From Atriophallophorus winterbourni (lineage: Eukaryota; Platyhelminthes; Trematoda; Plagiorchiida; Microphallidae): a stretch of DNA of 64,000 nt. Of this stretch, positions 26,831 through 35,825 are shown piece after piece. The notes under the pieces are model-generated. The model worked only from the letters and a program-made list of their open reading frames with translations. It ran no database searches and was not told the DNA's origin. Each line of letters opens with the position of its first letter. Positions within the stretch are counted from its first letter, which is position 1. Location of the stretch: positions 1 to 64,000 of the forward strand of contig JACCGJ010018942.1 of assembly GCA_013407085.1 (NCBI GenBank). Reading direction: 5' to 3'. Made by a program: the position numbers and the translations under genes.

Positions 26831-28108
26831 CAATCTATCTATCTATCTATCTATCTACCTATCTTCATCATCATCATCGCAGACAGCATTACACCGGTAG
26901 CGCGTACCGAATGCTTAACTGCCACACAACCATGTAAAAGTAAAATCCTAAAAATCAGGAAGGGTGGGACTTAAATAGCTACGGATTCTATAGAAGAGTA
27001 AGCACAAACAAACTGGATAGAGGTGCCTACAATTCGAATGGAACATGCATTCAAACAAGCTTCGTGAACGAGTAGAGTGACATCAGCATGACAGCTTCCT
27101 TGCGGCTTTCAATGTCATGCATCATAAAAAGATTTTCTCGTCACTCCGCTTGACAACATACAAGGTTAAGCAAACACTCAAAGAAGATGCTTAGTGCAAG
27201 ACCGCCATTGAACACGGTTTCTGGACATAACCTGAAGCGTAACTAGCCATTGCGATATCTGATCGCGGGGACACCATCCTGGAAGACGCACTGCGCCGAT
27301 GCTGAAAGGTTACGAGATTATTAGCGTCCATACGCATCCGAAGAATAACATCGCATAGGGAATCACAGATCCGAGAGCAGCAACCTGGCTTCAGACCTAG
27401 CTGAGGCTATGTCGACCACATTTTTACTCTTCGACGGATCTTATAACTGCGGCACACTTATCGACAGCCGACAATAGCCATCTTTTTAGACTTCAAAGGA
27501 GCATTTGATTTAGTCGATCGAAATGTCCTGTTTAACACCTTGCTGTGCAAAAACGTTTTACAAAAGTACGTCATCATACTACGTGCACTTTACGCACATA
27601 CATCCGGATGCGTTAAGGTTTACAACGAACTCTCTCCAAAATTCCACGCTACTAGTGGCGTCCGACAAGCATGTCAGATTTCTCCGTTTTTGTTCAATTT
27701 CGTAATTGATGCTATCATGAATTTATGCAGCGACGGTGCCCCAGCCTTCGGAGTTCACATAATGCCAGGCGGCAAGCTTCTCGACTTGGACTATGCTGAT
27801 GATATAGTTTCGCTCTTCGATTCGTACAAAGATGCACAGGCGATACTAAACAAGCTATTTAGTATTGTGTCCGCATTTGGAATGCGTTTTGCACACTCTG
27901 AGTGCAGTGTTCTGCTGCAGGACATCAACTTATCAAACAGCACTTTATTATTTGACAATCAGGCGCTTGAAATTGTAGATCGCTTTACGTATCTCGGTAG
28001 TTGTATCAATAATTCTGCATCGTTAGATGACGAGGTCTCGGCACGCATTTCTAAAGCGAAGGTAGCGTTCCGCAACCTAGGTCACCTCTGGCGTCAAAAA
28101 TGACTGTC

Positions 28109-28205
<97 letters not shown>

Positions 28206-31200
28206 ATATCTTACTTTCTTTAAACTCAATATAATGAAGTATACTGTAATGAAATAGTTAATTTAAAATTTTTCTCAACATTTTTCTTGTAGCAGAGATT
28301 ATCACTGGGAATGTAAACATGCGCGCCAAATCAACTATCCGCTTTGGGTAAAATCGGTAATTAGCAGTAATAACTTTAGTGAATTTATCGCGGAATAGCT
28401 AAGGCAACCTCTAACCTTTTTCTGTGTAGAATGAATGACGAAACGGAGAGCACTTGTGTTCTAAAGTGTGATTCGGTCTCTTTTCCGAAGTTTGAAGCCA
28501 GAAAACAAGAGAGTGTGAGCCGGGTGACCAGTTGAATGCGAGTTCGCGGAAAGTGCTTGCACACGGCCACAGGTCCATTGTGCACCCATCAGCCAAACGA
28601 TCAGACACGACATGACTACGGCGCCATACGCTTGGAAGAGTAACAAAACGTACATCTGCGCAAAAATACACAGTACCATTATATATACACAAACACACAT
28701 TTACATGTATGTATACATAGATAGAGGTGGGGGTTCACGGACCTGCAATATACAAAATCCACCACAGGCTATGTTTGGCATAACAGTTACAAAAATTGAT
28801 AAATTTATACTAAATTATGGTTATTCGTTAGATTTTAGAGAACATAAATGACACTAAGTCAAATGGTTATGTAATGTCAGAATAGTACAACTGAAATTGG
28901 TGAACTGACCTCCCTGTAATCTAAACATATTGACAGTAAAGTTGAAATGAGTGCATGGCTTGCGATCTGACCACGCAATGGTAAAACTAATAGTAATCCA
29001 TAGCTACTAAGTAAATCTTCAATAATCAGAAACAAATACACAGTTTATTCTGTTATAGCTCAACATTTTAGGAAGCGTACACAGTAGTTATCTAAGATAT
29101 CAAGGCTTTTCAAAAACTGAATTCAAGAGAAATCAATAAGATAGAATGAGTTCATTGCGGAAGTATAACACAAGGCATCATCCCTACGATTTGAACGGAG
29201 ACGGGAAACAAATCACTTTATCAGGTAGACTCGATTGAATATCAGCAAACTTACAAGCGGACATTTACAATCTCAAACAGAATGAGAATATATATTGAAG
29301 TATTTGCAACGTCCAGAGCGATTATCTTTATTTAACACGACCATTGTCTGTACGCAAATGAAAAAAGTTGAACTATCCTTATTACCGAAATGTTGCCTGT
29401 ATTGATCCATGAGCATATATTTCATAATCAATATCGTGGAGCACAGGTCTTCAGATAACTGCATTTTTAAAGTACAAGACTAATCATAAAAGCGGCCAGA
29501 GAAAATGCCAACTACAAAAATTGATTATTTGGATTATTCTCGTATAAATTGAAACCGCAAAATATTTACCCAACGACTCTTCTCACTCATGAGCTAGTAA
29601 TCATGATTCAGCTGCATGTTATGAAATCAATATTTTTGTCCAGTTCGAGAAAATGGAATCTTGGTCTACGTTCCGACACATTAGCAAGCATTGGGTGCTA
29701 AAATTACAAACGTGTCATTGAAATACTTCAAAATAATTTCGGGTTTAAGCCACGATAGAGCTGATGATGAGATTCCGAGTTTACGCCAAACGAAACGATA
29801 ATACATATAGATAATTGCAAATATTTTATACCCATTGGGAATCTATAGTCATAAAAAGAAAGTGTTCGATGAATCGGTTAAAGCATTAATACACGAAGTT
29901 AGACTTTGAAGAAGTTAAATAGTGTTCACACAGAAAACCACAGTGTTCAGATACAAAAACACTGTGATTCCGGGACGAGCGATCAGGGCACTTATTTAAT
30001 TACAAACTTGCGTTTTGCTCACCTCTTTTGCACTTAAGTGCATAGCACGTGGATTGAACAGAAAATCACTTACAACTCTTGTAAATTACGATATTGGGAT
30101 ACATATTAATAAGCACATCTGATAACAAAGATCTGGTTCTCATTCACCTCACGAAAGAGACATTTATTTTAGCGAATGTTATACTCACCAGTTTTATTTC
30201 CAGTGTTATTGTATATCAAATAGTGTTTTGTTACTTCAACGTCGGGTGTTTTAGCCAAACATGTGACAAGAATAGCATTCATTTGAACACCGCGATATGC
30301 TGGATTGAATAGGACGTCGGGATGTATTTCAAGTGTTGCACCACGTACATGCATCTATAAGTTAATAATAGGATCAAAAGAATCCGGGAAAACAAATAAT
30401 TTAACGCGACACATTGAGATTTGCGTAAGGAGTATAAAGAAAATGATTCATATGAATTCGAACGCGTTAGAGCACAAATTCCTGACACTGTAGTGGGTAA
30501 CTCAACTTGAACTGTCTTTACACTTCGGCTCGTGCAAAGTAGAATTAACAGAAATTTAGATCAAAGGTAAGGGTTATGTTGGTGATAATTGCTTTACGTT
30601 ATTCAAATTTTGATCACGTTCCTTGTCCTAATGCTAATTAAAGTGCATACACAAGCTTCGAGCATACTCGATGCAATTTCAACTACGTAATTCCATCGAT
30701 TTTCGCATTCACTTGCCAACTGAGTCCTTATTCAACCTTTCCAACCTTAATCAGGTTCACCTATGAATCCCACAAGACCAGAGAAAACAATTTGTCAACG
30801 TATTTGCGAAGCACAGGAAGAGAATAAAGCACACATCTAATTTATATAGGCATATCCCCTTACCACAAAAATGTCTCAATAAGAATGAACGTGTTATCAT
30901 TTTGATGTGATTTGTTAACTGGTTCACTTCAAGCCCAAATCACAATGGATTCGTTTCACAAAATGCGTATCATTCAATGGCGGCTGACATTGTCCACCTA
31001 CGCATCTTTTCCAAATGAGGTTGTTCAAAGCGATCTCATGCAATTCTTTTGAAACGTAAATTACTGTGGGTTCGCGATTTTCGTCGTCGACGCAATTCTT
31101 GTGATTTTCGGAGTGTGTTGTCCTGTATATCAACCGAAATCCTATGTGATTAGCCTTCCTCGTTAATGTACTTTACACCTCTACGCTAAGTCACCCATTT

Positions 31201-34200
31201 TAGCATGGCAGCATTATCTAACTACTGCGTGTTTAAATTGTTTTGGATGTAGCTTGACAGGGATATTACCAATCCACTTTCCTAATCGATGCTACCTATA
31301 CAGTTATGTACAAATCTAAGTATGCTCTATACGAATTTTTATCAGATCTGTCGATTAATTATTTGCTATTCATTGAGAAATATGCTGATGATGAATTGTG
31401 AATATGTTATTTCTGAAGTTATGATTACGAGAAATGATGCTTTCTATGCACAACCGGGAGTTTAATTCGATATGAAAGCCTAAATTAAAGGAAACTTAAA
31501 TAAGCATATTCCTTCGTTAGATGTATGGATGCATTCACAAGTTTGAATTTTTATATAAAGGACCTCAACAGTATGCAGCAATTGAACTTATGGAAAAAAT
31601 ATCATTTCGCCTTGTTTCTAACATTTATTGTTGCTAAATGGCCAAACGTTTTTGCAATATATGTCTAAACTATCACTAAGCTTGCAAGAAGCATACATCG
31701 TGTCATAACTTGAGAATTTAAATTATTTGGTGGGAAATTTTTTAAAATAGATTCAAATATTCTTGACAGTAATTGAGTCTACGCCACAGTTTTCATTTCT
31801 AGCTTTATACTTTAGTCAGTTGAGAGCCACTTGGAAGCTAATTAGGTAGCTTGAAATGTTTTCAGTCTGATTTGATCGTTTGCTAAAGAGCTGACGATAG
31901 ATCGACAATGTTCTTGCAGAGATTAATCGTTTCTGTTTCCGAGGGTGTTCTTTGCTGTATGATATGACGGTGACGTGCGAGACCCAGGGATCAAACACGA
32001 CGCTAATGATTTCCTTATCACTTGTCGTAGGTATTCTTTCGAAATTTCTTTGAAATCAGTAATCGCAGTTTTATACCGGTTTTCAGTTGCTAACATTAAA
32101 CCATTGCCAATCAAAATCCAAATAACAATGCTTTGAGGATTTAGTAAACATTAATTGTGAGAAACAAGTAGCAAGTGCCTTCTAGAAAAGATCTATTATA
32201 GAAGAACACCGTCACTGTTTCCAAAGTTGAAATTCCGAAAAACAACCTCGGCTTATGCCCCAAGTGCATATCAGTCTCCCAAAATGGTTGATTTTAATCG
32301 CTACAGTGGTCCAGGCGGTATATGTTGTTTGCTATAACTCGACATCGGATCGAAAATAAGAAATTTCTTGTTTTAACCCTTTCTCTCCTAGCGGTACCAT
32401 ATGGTACCACATACTTTCTCGTAAATTATTCCTCTCTCAATTAAAAACCCTTGAACGAAACACGCATCATATGATACCAGTCTGTATTTCACAAAATAAA
32501 AGTAATTACAATTTAATTTCCTCATATGTATTTTTATTTAGCCTATTCAAATATATACTGTGCATTAAAGGTTATTCCGAAGAAAATTTTTCTCGGAGAG
32601 CAAGGATCAAACTCACCTCTATGTGCTGAGATAAACTTGCTTTTGCACTTGTCGAGGTATACAATACAATGTCGATTTTCGATTCTTACAACGGAAGAAT
32701 TTATGTGAGCTACGCCTAATCGAACAAGCGAATACATAGTGTAAGTGACATAGGAACTTGCAGCGTCAGGTTCCATCACCCACCGGAAACTTTCAGGTAA
32801 AGTAATACGCCTCAACGCGGTACGCTACTTCAAATGGAATATATCGAGCCTGTGTGTGTAACGTACCGTGAATAGTAACTTTTCGATCGCTGTATCAAAT
32901 AAATCAAAATTGTGACCTGTTGCGTTATCTGAATAAAAAATTGTATACCAGTAGTGTTAAGTATTTGGCGAGAGTATTCTAGATAATTTGCTAGATCTGG
33001 AAATATTTTGATTACATCCTGCAGCAAACCGTTCCGTTTTATCGTATGTCTATAAATTATAGCCCGATCAATATGAATTTAGAATTTTACAATATTTTGT
33101 GTATGTTTTTGGCGGATGCTTTTAGACAAGTTCAGGATTTCGTTAATTTTTGAAAACACTTTCGGATAATATTTGGTCAAACGTCAAGAGCACCTAACTC
33201 CTATGTCGAAGGCACAATATATTAAAACGGTGTACTTTACTAAGAAAGAACCAAAAATAAGGGCGCATGATGAAACAAAACAGGCGGTGTCAACCGGAAT
33301 TAAACTTAAAACTGAAACTATTAAAATCGGTATTGGCTAGTTAAGTTGATGATAATTTCTACCGTCAATTTTCAATGAAGAATACACGTGATTCAAGATT
33401 ATTCTTGGCAGGTGACAACATTATAAATGTGACTGCGGCTCACAAATCTTGTCGTTTCGGCAGTTGTGTAATACTGAGAAAATATTGTTTCACATTTTGT
33501 TAGTGGCGAAATATGATTTATTATTTCACTTGGCTATTGACGGAGTGGCAGGTGTTTACATACCTCAGCTTTACAGCACAATTAATTGCTCTCCGAAACC
33601 AATCGAGTATAAATTCCTCGGGATGGTAAAGCTCATTTTCACAACGTAGTATCGGAGAAAAATCATAAATGATGGGGTTAATTAATATTTTTTAATTTAC
33701 TGCTAGGCGTTTTATCAAAATTTGAGTGTTAATTTTATACTGTTATTTGGATGCATGTGCGAAGCCCAAATAGCAAACACTAATGAAAAATCTCAGCTAT
33801 AGCTTTAGCTAATGTTGCGTTCAACAAAAGCAATTCAGATTAAGTGTATTACTCTAGCAGCGAAAGTTATCCTTAAAATACTAGAAACCAATATCCTAAC
33901 CAAAAAGGAAGACTCAAATGTTAATTTGAAACTTTGCCGCCGCCCGCAAATCTAAAAAATGTACGTCATGCAGCATAGACTACACATTGGTTAAAAGGAT
34001 TAGACTATTCTTGTCAATTTTGAAATGCTCAAAACGATTTACAGTAAGTTACCTTAGAAGAAGAGTGACATTATTCATATATTCTGATAGAACATAGGCA
34101 AATACATTCGAATTTCTCTATAATCTACAGCGCGACTAAACTTCATCTATTTAGACGGCCCATGGTTTGATTAATACTGCATAGTGTAAGACCGATGATG

Positions 34201-35825
34201 TGAGAAAATTTTATACGCTGGTATTCTGTCCAAAGGATATTTGATGATTGTCATCTTGGGGAAGCCTAAAAGAGTTGGAATTGATATATATATATATATA
34301 CCGTGGAACCTACGTTTTAGTGGTAGTTTACAAACAGTTATATTGTAAACAAGTATTTAAAGAACTGAAAAATAACCCCAGTGAACAAATGACTTGTAGC
34401 TATGTAACTCATCACTATGAAAACTAATCAAGCAAGGTTAACTAAAAACCAGGTTGATTAGAGTTATATACATAATTCCCGGTAGTTTTAAAAAAATCTG
34501 CCACGCTTTCAGTGGTTTTTTTACAAACGGGAAGTTTATTGTGTGATAATAGCATCATCAACCATTTTTGAGCCGAGAATATCTTTCTTAGCTATTATAT
34601 TAATATTTAACCAATTTGCGCACAATAATAAAAGAACAGATACCAGTAATAAACAAGTGTTAGTTGTACATGTGTCTTTTGCTAGGCAATATTTAAGGAA
34701 GTTGATATAATTGGTCGAATTCAAGCTGATATATCTGGAAAATTATAGCCGTTTAAAATTCAAATGTGTGCTCGAAAGGTAGAATATATGGATATATATG
34801 ATATTAGCATATTATATTAAAGCCAATGATGAATTGTGAATACGTCTGAAAGTTGTAAATTCAAAAGATTCCGGAGGCAATGAGTTCTTCGTCAAAATAA
34901 TCAATAAACAATAATTGTAGGCTAGTTTTGGGATTCGTTATGCAGTAGAAATTGGTTGACGTATAGCGACCCTAGTTACGCTATTTCTATAAGCGTATAT
35001 ATTACTGATGCTTATGAAAATTAAAATATTCATTGGTACTAACGTAACTGTTATAATCATGAACAGTGTCAAGATATCTGTGATTTCACAAGAATTCATT
35101 GCAAAAATTCATTAGAATAAATCTGGGCTATTTGGAAATTTTTGTTTTAATTGTGGCTTTTTGAATAGCAGAGACCTTAAATTTAATAAAGTTCAATTTC
35201 CATTTGATTGAAATTACTCACTCCAGCGTTTGATTGTCCACGTTTTAAAATTTGTCCATTGACCAATATGGTAACTTCTGGTATTAATTCTCCCCAAGCA
35301 CCACAATGAAGAGTTTGAGAAAAATGGGTTACATAAATAAATTCCACCGGCCATGGACATCCGTTATTCTGCATACAAAACATTGGATTCGTTTCCTTCA
35401 TCATGGATTGGATTTTGCTCAGAGACAGAGTGGTTTGCATACAAGAGGGATCAAAGTGTTTAAAACTAGATGCTTTATATTTTATTAGTGGATTTGCACT
35501 AACCATATGTTGCCGTTCTGTATACTTTGATGTTAGTGTTGTAAATATTCTGCTCAATGTGGAAAATGCATTGTAAATCAACCTCCGATTTGTTCCTTAG
35601 AAGAGTTTCAAATTCAATTGTACAAACTCTGTAGCTTCAAGTTGAAATACTCGATCAATACTCACCTCTCGCAACTATCTTCCGAAAGAGAAAAGTCATC
35701 CTGTGGTTTATATACATTCACTGATCCATTTGAGGTTAACGTATCTAGTGTGCATTTGAGGCCTCGATATTTTTGTGGGAACGAGAGCGCACTCAATATC
35801 AGTGGATACCAATGAATCGTGGGAT
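6481..35825 (-). CDS. Receptor tyrosine kinase gene, FGFR/VEGFR-class (span of supported exons)
   Basis: This is a membrane receptor that should bind an extracellular ligand and phosphorylate tyrosines in the cytoplasm. Order from the N-terminus: Ig-like ectodomain exons (35825 down to 32690), a transmembrane helix (22852-22732), a juxtamembrane exon and a split kinase domain. Kinase features are GRGDFGKV (glycine loop), VAAK (ATP lysine), the glutamate in FETEV (helix C), [10 protein letters not shown] (catalytic loop), [32 protein letters not shown] and the late arginine in ELRPDF. FTLGGxPY and the short kinase insert favour FGFR over other classes. The catalytic loop has HGD in place of HRD, and WLAPE replaces WMAPE. 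Codon phases match at all junctions from the juxtamembrane exon to the stop. Introns hold gypsy, RTE, Penelope and hammerhead repeats. The 5' end is unresolved: exons joining 32690 to 22852, and the signal peptide, were not found. Confidence 0.85.
7262..7530 (-). mobile_element. Hammerhead-bearing repeat, subfamily A, one unit plus partial unit
   Basis: Read on the minus strand, the copy starts near 7530 with GGGTGTGTAATGGAAATG, the sequence that in other copies lies immediately 3' of the ribozyme cleavage site. It runs through the repeat body (including CCAACCTTATCCAAC) to the ribozyme at 7335-7298, then repeats the same flank at 7297-7271. The two flank copies (7271 and 7503 on the plus strand) are about 232 bp apart, so the insert holds one full unit bounded by cleavage-site sequence. 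It lies in an RTK intron on the same strand as the kinase. Confidence 0.65.
7298..7335 (-). ncRNA. Hammerhead ribozyme, subfamily A
   Basis: Minus strand: stem I CTAT, core CTGATGA (7331-7325), stem II GCGC-AATCA-GCAC (one C.A mismatch), GAAA, short palindromic stem III CCGG, cleavage triplet GTC, stem I partner GTGG. All core bases and an acceptable NUH triplet are present. Schistosome and retrozyme hammerheads share the very short stem III, which generally needs dimerisation for efficient cleavage (established knowledge). Confidence 0.7.
8100..8262 (-). mobile_element. Hammerhead-bearing repeat, subfamily A, ribozyme decayed
   Basis: TTCCATCTTACACTCCACGA and GAACAGTGGAGAAATGG match other copies. 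The ribozyme region (8117-8153) keeps the cleavage-site arm CCACGATCGG, but CTGATGA is lost (TCGATATTAGG on the plus strand). This is an inactive fossil in an RTK intron. Confidence 0.5.
8258..8506 (+). other. Unassigned 82-codon open frame next to an RTK splice donor
   Basis: The frame encodes a plausible protein segment (for example [29 protein letters not shown]) with a pair of closely spaced cysteines. I do not recognise it. It ends 16 bases from the 8522 kinase exon on the opposite strand. It could be a retroelement fragment or chance. Confidence 0.2.
8522..8659 (-). CDS. RTK kinase exon (subdomains IX-X)
   Basis: Acceptor AATTCTAG precedes base 8659. The first base A completes the valine codon begun at the 12048 donor (GT plus A), giving [21 protein letters not shown]. 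The exon continues to QPPICPDY and ends in phase 2 at 8522, before a GTAATG donor. If the intron were not removed the frame would stop two codons later. Length is 138 bp. Confidence 0.9.
9347..9357 (+). promoter_or_regulatory. Perfect pol III B-box-like motif
   Basis: GGTTCGATTCC matches the eukaryotic tRNA/SINE B-box consensus exactly. I could not find a convincing A box or a cloverleaf around it, so it may be a SINE fossil or chance. Confidence 0.3.
10325..10505 (+). repeat. 5' LTR of the gypsy remnant
   Basis: It aligns throughout with 11847-12019, for example TTATGTCTGTTTGTG, ACTCGCAACCATATAT and TTTAAAGCCCAA. TATATAAAAG at 10393-10402 is a good TATA box. The start is blurred by a short GTGGGGTGCC insertion relative to the 3' LTR. 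The right boundary is approximate. Confidence 0.7.
10560..11810 (+). pseudogene. Gypsy integrase, frameshifted
   Basis: Integrase inserts retrotransposon cDNA into chromosomes. The zinc-binding region shows HYSLCHPGF (H-x4-H), but the later pair is C-x2-W (SCRLWAEF), so one cysteine ligand is lost. [11 protein letters not shown] carries the first catalytic aspartate, [11 protein letters not shown] the second, and [16 protein letters not shown] the glutamate. These motifs sit in different frames separated by stops, so no intact enzyme is encoded. TPYNPQxNGQVE with a following basic C-terminal region fits the gypsy family known from liver flukes (CsRn1-like). Confidence 0.75.
11847..12019 (+). 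repeat. 3' LTR of the gypsy remnant
   Basis: Starts TGTCATATATC directly after the purine tract. It ends about 28 bases from the RTK splice donor at 12047/12048, or about 13 bases if the flanking 15-mer is counted as part of the insertion. Confidence 0.7.
12048..12118 (-). CDS. RTK kinase exon (activation segment, APE motif)
   Basis: A 71-bp exon, phase 0 in and phase 2 out. CTAAAATAG acceptor, then [19 protein letters not shown] and KKSD plus GT before GTAAGTT. It joins LRDH (13858 exon) to VWSYG (8659 exon) in frame. WLAPE has leucine for the usual methionine. The glutamate of APE and the aspartate of SDVW are kept. Confidence 0.9.
12690..12905 (+). pseudogene. Penelope-like element fragment, distal GIY-YIG region
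   Basis: The plus strand reads [12 protein letters not shown] and then, after stops, ERLPSEVV and ITKIIVRDA. These match HVLDTGHSVDLDN and AFEITKAGANAVNKVDG of the larger remnant at 63000-63425 in order and spacing. Several in-frame stops make it non-coding. It lies in the intron between the 12048 and 13858 kinase exons. Confidence 0.5.
13858..13983 (-). CDS. RTK kinase exon (catalytic loop and DFG)
   Basis: AATTTGCAG acceptor, 42 whole codons, donor GTAAGTT. It encodes [24 protein letters not shown] and an activation loop TECYLRDH with a single tyrosine. The catalytic aspartate of HGD and the asparagine of AARN are present. The HRD arginine is glycine, as in some invertebrate VEGFR/PVR-type kinases. 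Confidence 0.92.
14514..14551 (-). ncRNA. Hammerhead ribozyme, subfamily B, GTG at cleavage site
   Basis: Minus strand: CCAC, CTGATGA, CGGC-AAACA-GCCA, GAAA, CCGG, TG, GTGG. Stem I is perfect (CCAC/GTGG). The triplet GTG violates NUH, so cleavage is predicted to be poor or absent. The stem II closing pair next to the core is C.A. Confidence 0.6.
14754..14791 (-). ncRNA. Hammerhead ribozyme, subfamily B, GTA at cleavage site
   Basis: Identical architecture to the copy 240 bp away, but with GTA, an allowed NUH triplet. The same C.A closing position in stem II is present. Confidence 0.65.
14993..15168 (-). CDS. RTK kinase exon (hinge, helices D-E)
   Basis: Acceptor AACGCTAG, donor GTAAGC, 176 bp. 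The incoming AC completes GAC with the G from the preceding exon, giving [19 protein letters not shown]. The gatekeeper position is isoleucine. [17 protein letters not shown] is helix E, which joins IIHGD of the next exon. The insert between helices D and E is short, as in FGFRs rather than VEGFR/PDGFR. Confidence 0.9.
15640..16257 (-). mobile_element. 3' end of an RTE-like retrotransposon
   Basis: The minus strand encodes [18 protein letters not shown], then LPDWGPRNQ and a WWSC segment. This is the C-terminal domain typical of RTE/SR2-like ORFs of flukes (WLGHVLRM..., WGPRD...). The 3' untranslated part (15975-15660) aligns with 26880-27240 and ends in a GAT-rich tail. The copy is 5' truncated and inserted in the 14993-17591 RTK intron, sense to the kinase gene. 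Confidence 0.75.
17591..17731 (-). CDS. RTK kinase exon (helix C)
   Basis: Encodes [11 protein letters not shown], then [20 protein letters not shown] and [10 protein letters not shown]. The second glutamate of ETE aligns with the FGFR helix C glutamate that pairs with the ATP lysine. The donor is GAAG|GCAAGT, a GC-AG intron; the phase (one base out) is required to make the aspartate codon with the next exon. The acceptor chosen (GTGGAG before 17731) fits the phase but has a weak pyrimidine tract. Confidence 0.85.
18037..18233 (-). CDS. RTK kinase exon (glycine loop and VAAK)
   Basis: Strong acceptor TTTTTGTTTTCAG, donor TCAG|GTACTA, 197 bp. Encodes [16 protein letters not shown], then an acidic spacer of about 35 residues, then [10 protein letters not shown] with the ATP-binding lysine. 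The loop between strands beta-2 and beta-3 is longer than in vertebrate FGFRs. Confidence 0.92.
18628..18804 (-). CDS. RTK juxtamembrane exon
   Basis: The acceptor within CTTCTCTCAACCACTAG starts the exon at 18804; the donor is CAAATT|GTGAGTC. In frame it reads [11 protein letters not shown] near its start and GVWEINPKL at its end, where WEI(P/N) before the glycine loop is the usual RTK junction. One base in and phase 2 out match both the transmembrane exon and the kinase exon. Fifty-nine codons is a normal juxtamembrane length. Confidence 0.75.
19030..19145. repeat. Dispersed repeat, copy 2
   Basis: Diverged copy of 210-322, sharing GCTGCGGGAGAGAT, GAACATGAAAA and GGTCGACATCGAC. Lies in the RTK intron upstream of the juxtamembrane exon. 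Confidence 0.5.
19500..19790 (-). mobile_element. Hammerhead-family repeat bodies, no ribozyme core
   Basis: TCAACTTGTAAGCCACAGTTGGATAAGGTTGGT (19511-19543) and a second similar segment around 19735-19780 match the body of the hammerhead repeats. Neither retains CTGATGA. Two partial copies lie close together. Confidence 0.5.
21098..21200 (-). mobile_element. Hammerhead-bearing repeat, subfamily A, partial
   Basis: Contains the flank CATTTACATGCATTTCCATC and the ribozyme, but only a short part of the body. It sits in the intron between the transmembrane and juxtamembrane exons. Confidence 0.6.
21130..21167 (-). ncRNA. Hammerhead ribozyme, subfamily A
   Basis: Minus strand: CTAC, CTGATGA (21163-21157), GTGC-AAACA-ACAC (one C.A mismatch next to the loop), GAAA, CCGG, TC, GTGG. 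GTC triplet intact. Confidence 0.7.
21880..22150 (-). mobile_element. Two decayed hammerhead repeats in opposite orientation
   Basis: 21895-22040 matches the body and flank (GTTAAGGTTGGTACAG, CATGCATTTCCATC) in the usual minus orientation, with a ruined ribozyme (CACAACCGATTTCGTGCTC). At 22097-22130 a plus-strand trace reads CTACCTGATGATTG then ACAGCACGAGGGG; GAAA is lost. Confidence 0.5.
22732..22852 (-). CDS. RTK transmembrane exon
   Basis: Acceptor TTTTATTTCAG and donor CCAAG|GTAAGTG are both near consensus. The 121-bp exon encodes SSPTTM, then a strongly hydrophobic helix [20 protein letters not shown] and on to LFVKII, followed by the stop-transfer NRRWP. Phase 2 out matches the juxtamembrane exon. 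The incoming split codon needs one base from the preceding ectodomain exon. Confidence 0.85.
22853..25100. other. Intron, no further feature seen
   Basis: AT-rich intronic sequence of the RTK. I could not identify an exon with both consensus splice sites and a phase compatible with the transmembrane exon. Confidence 0.4.
25100..25450 (-). mobile_element. Decayed hammerhead repeats, subfamily A
   Basis: Body elements (GAAACAGTGGAGAAATGGTA at 25210) and two ruined ribozyme regions (CTCACCCGGCGACTGGATTC at 25136 and CACTCCACGATCTATTTC at 25354) indicate a unit-plus-partial copy of the family, now too degraded to fold. Confidence 0.45.
26701..26875. repeat. Compound (ATCT)n-(AATC)n microsatellite
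   Basis: About 60 bases of ATCT repeats, about 60 of AATC repeats, then ATCT again and a CAT tail that merges into the 3' end of the minus-strand RTE-like element. The open frame through it (26656-26937) is low complexity and not a gene. Confidence 0.95.
26860..27320 (-). mobile_element. 3' end of an RTE-like retrotransposon, second copy
   Basis: Aligns over about 440 bases with 15640-16100 in the same orientation, for example GAACGAGTAGAGTGACAT and GACCGCCATTGAACACGG. The coding end is broken by substitutions. Its GAT-type 3' tail passes directly into the microsatellite. Confidence 0.75.
27320..28103 (+). pseudogene. RTE-like reverse transcriptase fragment
   Basis: Copies RNA into DNA at the target site. 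Open from 27540 to 28103, with broken coding upstream (REQQPGFRP, then [17 protein letters not shown] with the first catalytic aspartate). It continues [31 protein letters not shown] (YADD), [14 protein letters not shown] and [26 protein letters not shown] and GMRF.PSKC are hallmarks of the SR2-like RTE group; here GCPL is ACQI. The fragment stops abruptly after LWRQK where the second microsatellite begins, so the C-terminal domain is missing. It lies head-on to the minus-strand copy at 26860-27320. Confidence 0.8.
28106..28210. repeat. (ATCT)n microsatellite
   Basis: About 25 nearly perfect ATCT units directly abutting the truncated RTE-like reverse transcriptase. Confidence 0.97.
28211..30923. 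other. Intron, no exon supported
   Basis: AT-rich. A weak match to the hammerhead repeat body lies around 29940-29995 (ACTGTGATTCCGGGACGAGCG, compare 14673-14705 read on the same strand). Nothing else resolved. Confidence 0.35.
30940..31127 (-). CDS. Possible RTK ectodomain exon (tentative)
   Basis: Behind a GATATACAG acceptor, the minus strand reads a protein-like segment with [33 protein letters not shown] and RIHCDLGLK. The cysteine and tryptophan content suggests an extracellular domain. No donor is convincing (CTTGAA|GTGAAC or CATT|GTGATT), and the phase does not fit the 32690 exon as drawn. It could be another gene fragment. Confidence 0.25.
32690..32824 (-). CDS. Probable RTK ectodomain exon
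   Basis: Forty-five codons, phase 0 at both ends, between TTTGAAGTAG and GTT|GTAAGAA. Encodes [38 protein letters not shown] and a potential N-glycosylation site (NSS). Alternating hydrophobic residues suggest beta strands. Phase 0 matches the 35222 donor. The weak acceptor keeps confidence moderate. Confidence 0.5.
35222..35465 (-). CDS. Probable RTK Ig-like ectodomain exon
   Basis: Acceptor AGCATCTAG, donor CTGGA|GTGAGT, 244 bp. One base in completes a serine codon with the 35666 donor. Encodes [45 protein letters not shown] and [10 protein letters not shown]. The LHCGAWG...VNGQIL arrangement resembles the C-strand region of an Ig domain. It is cysteine rich, as expected of an ectodomain. 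Confidence 0.6.
35666..35825 (-). CDS. Probable RTK Ig-like ectodomain exon
   Basis: Excellent splice sites: CCTCTTTTCTAG acceptor and GAGAG|GTGAGTA donor. 160 bp, phase 1 in, phase 2 out. Encodes [32 protein letters not shown] (glycosylation site NGS) and FSLSEDSCE. The IHWYP motif looks like the Ig tryptophan. Confidence 0.65.

Noticed and set aside
26656..26937. 93-codon open frame
   Set aside because: Reads the ATCT/AATC array (repeating Leu-Ser-Ile-Tyr and Ser-Ile-Asn-Gln).
32393..32408. Perfect 16-bp palindrome GGTACCATATGGTACC
   Set aside because: Short, single, and with no flanking features; a perfect palindrome this size is not enough to claim a site.
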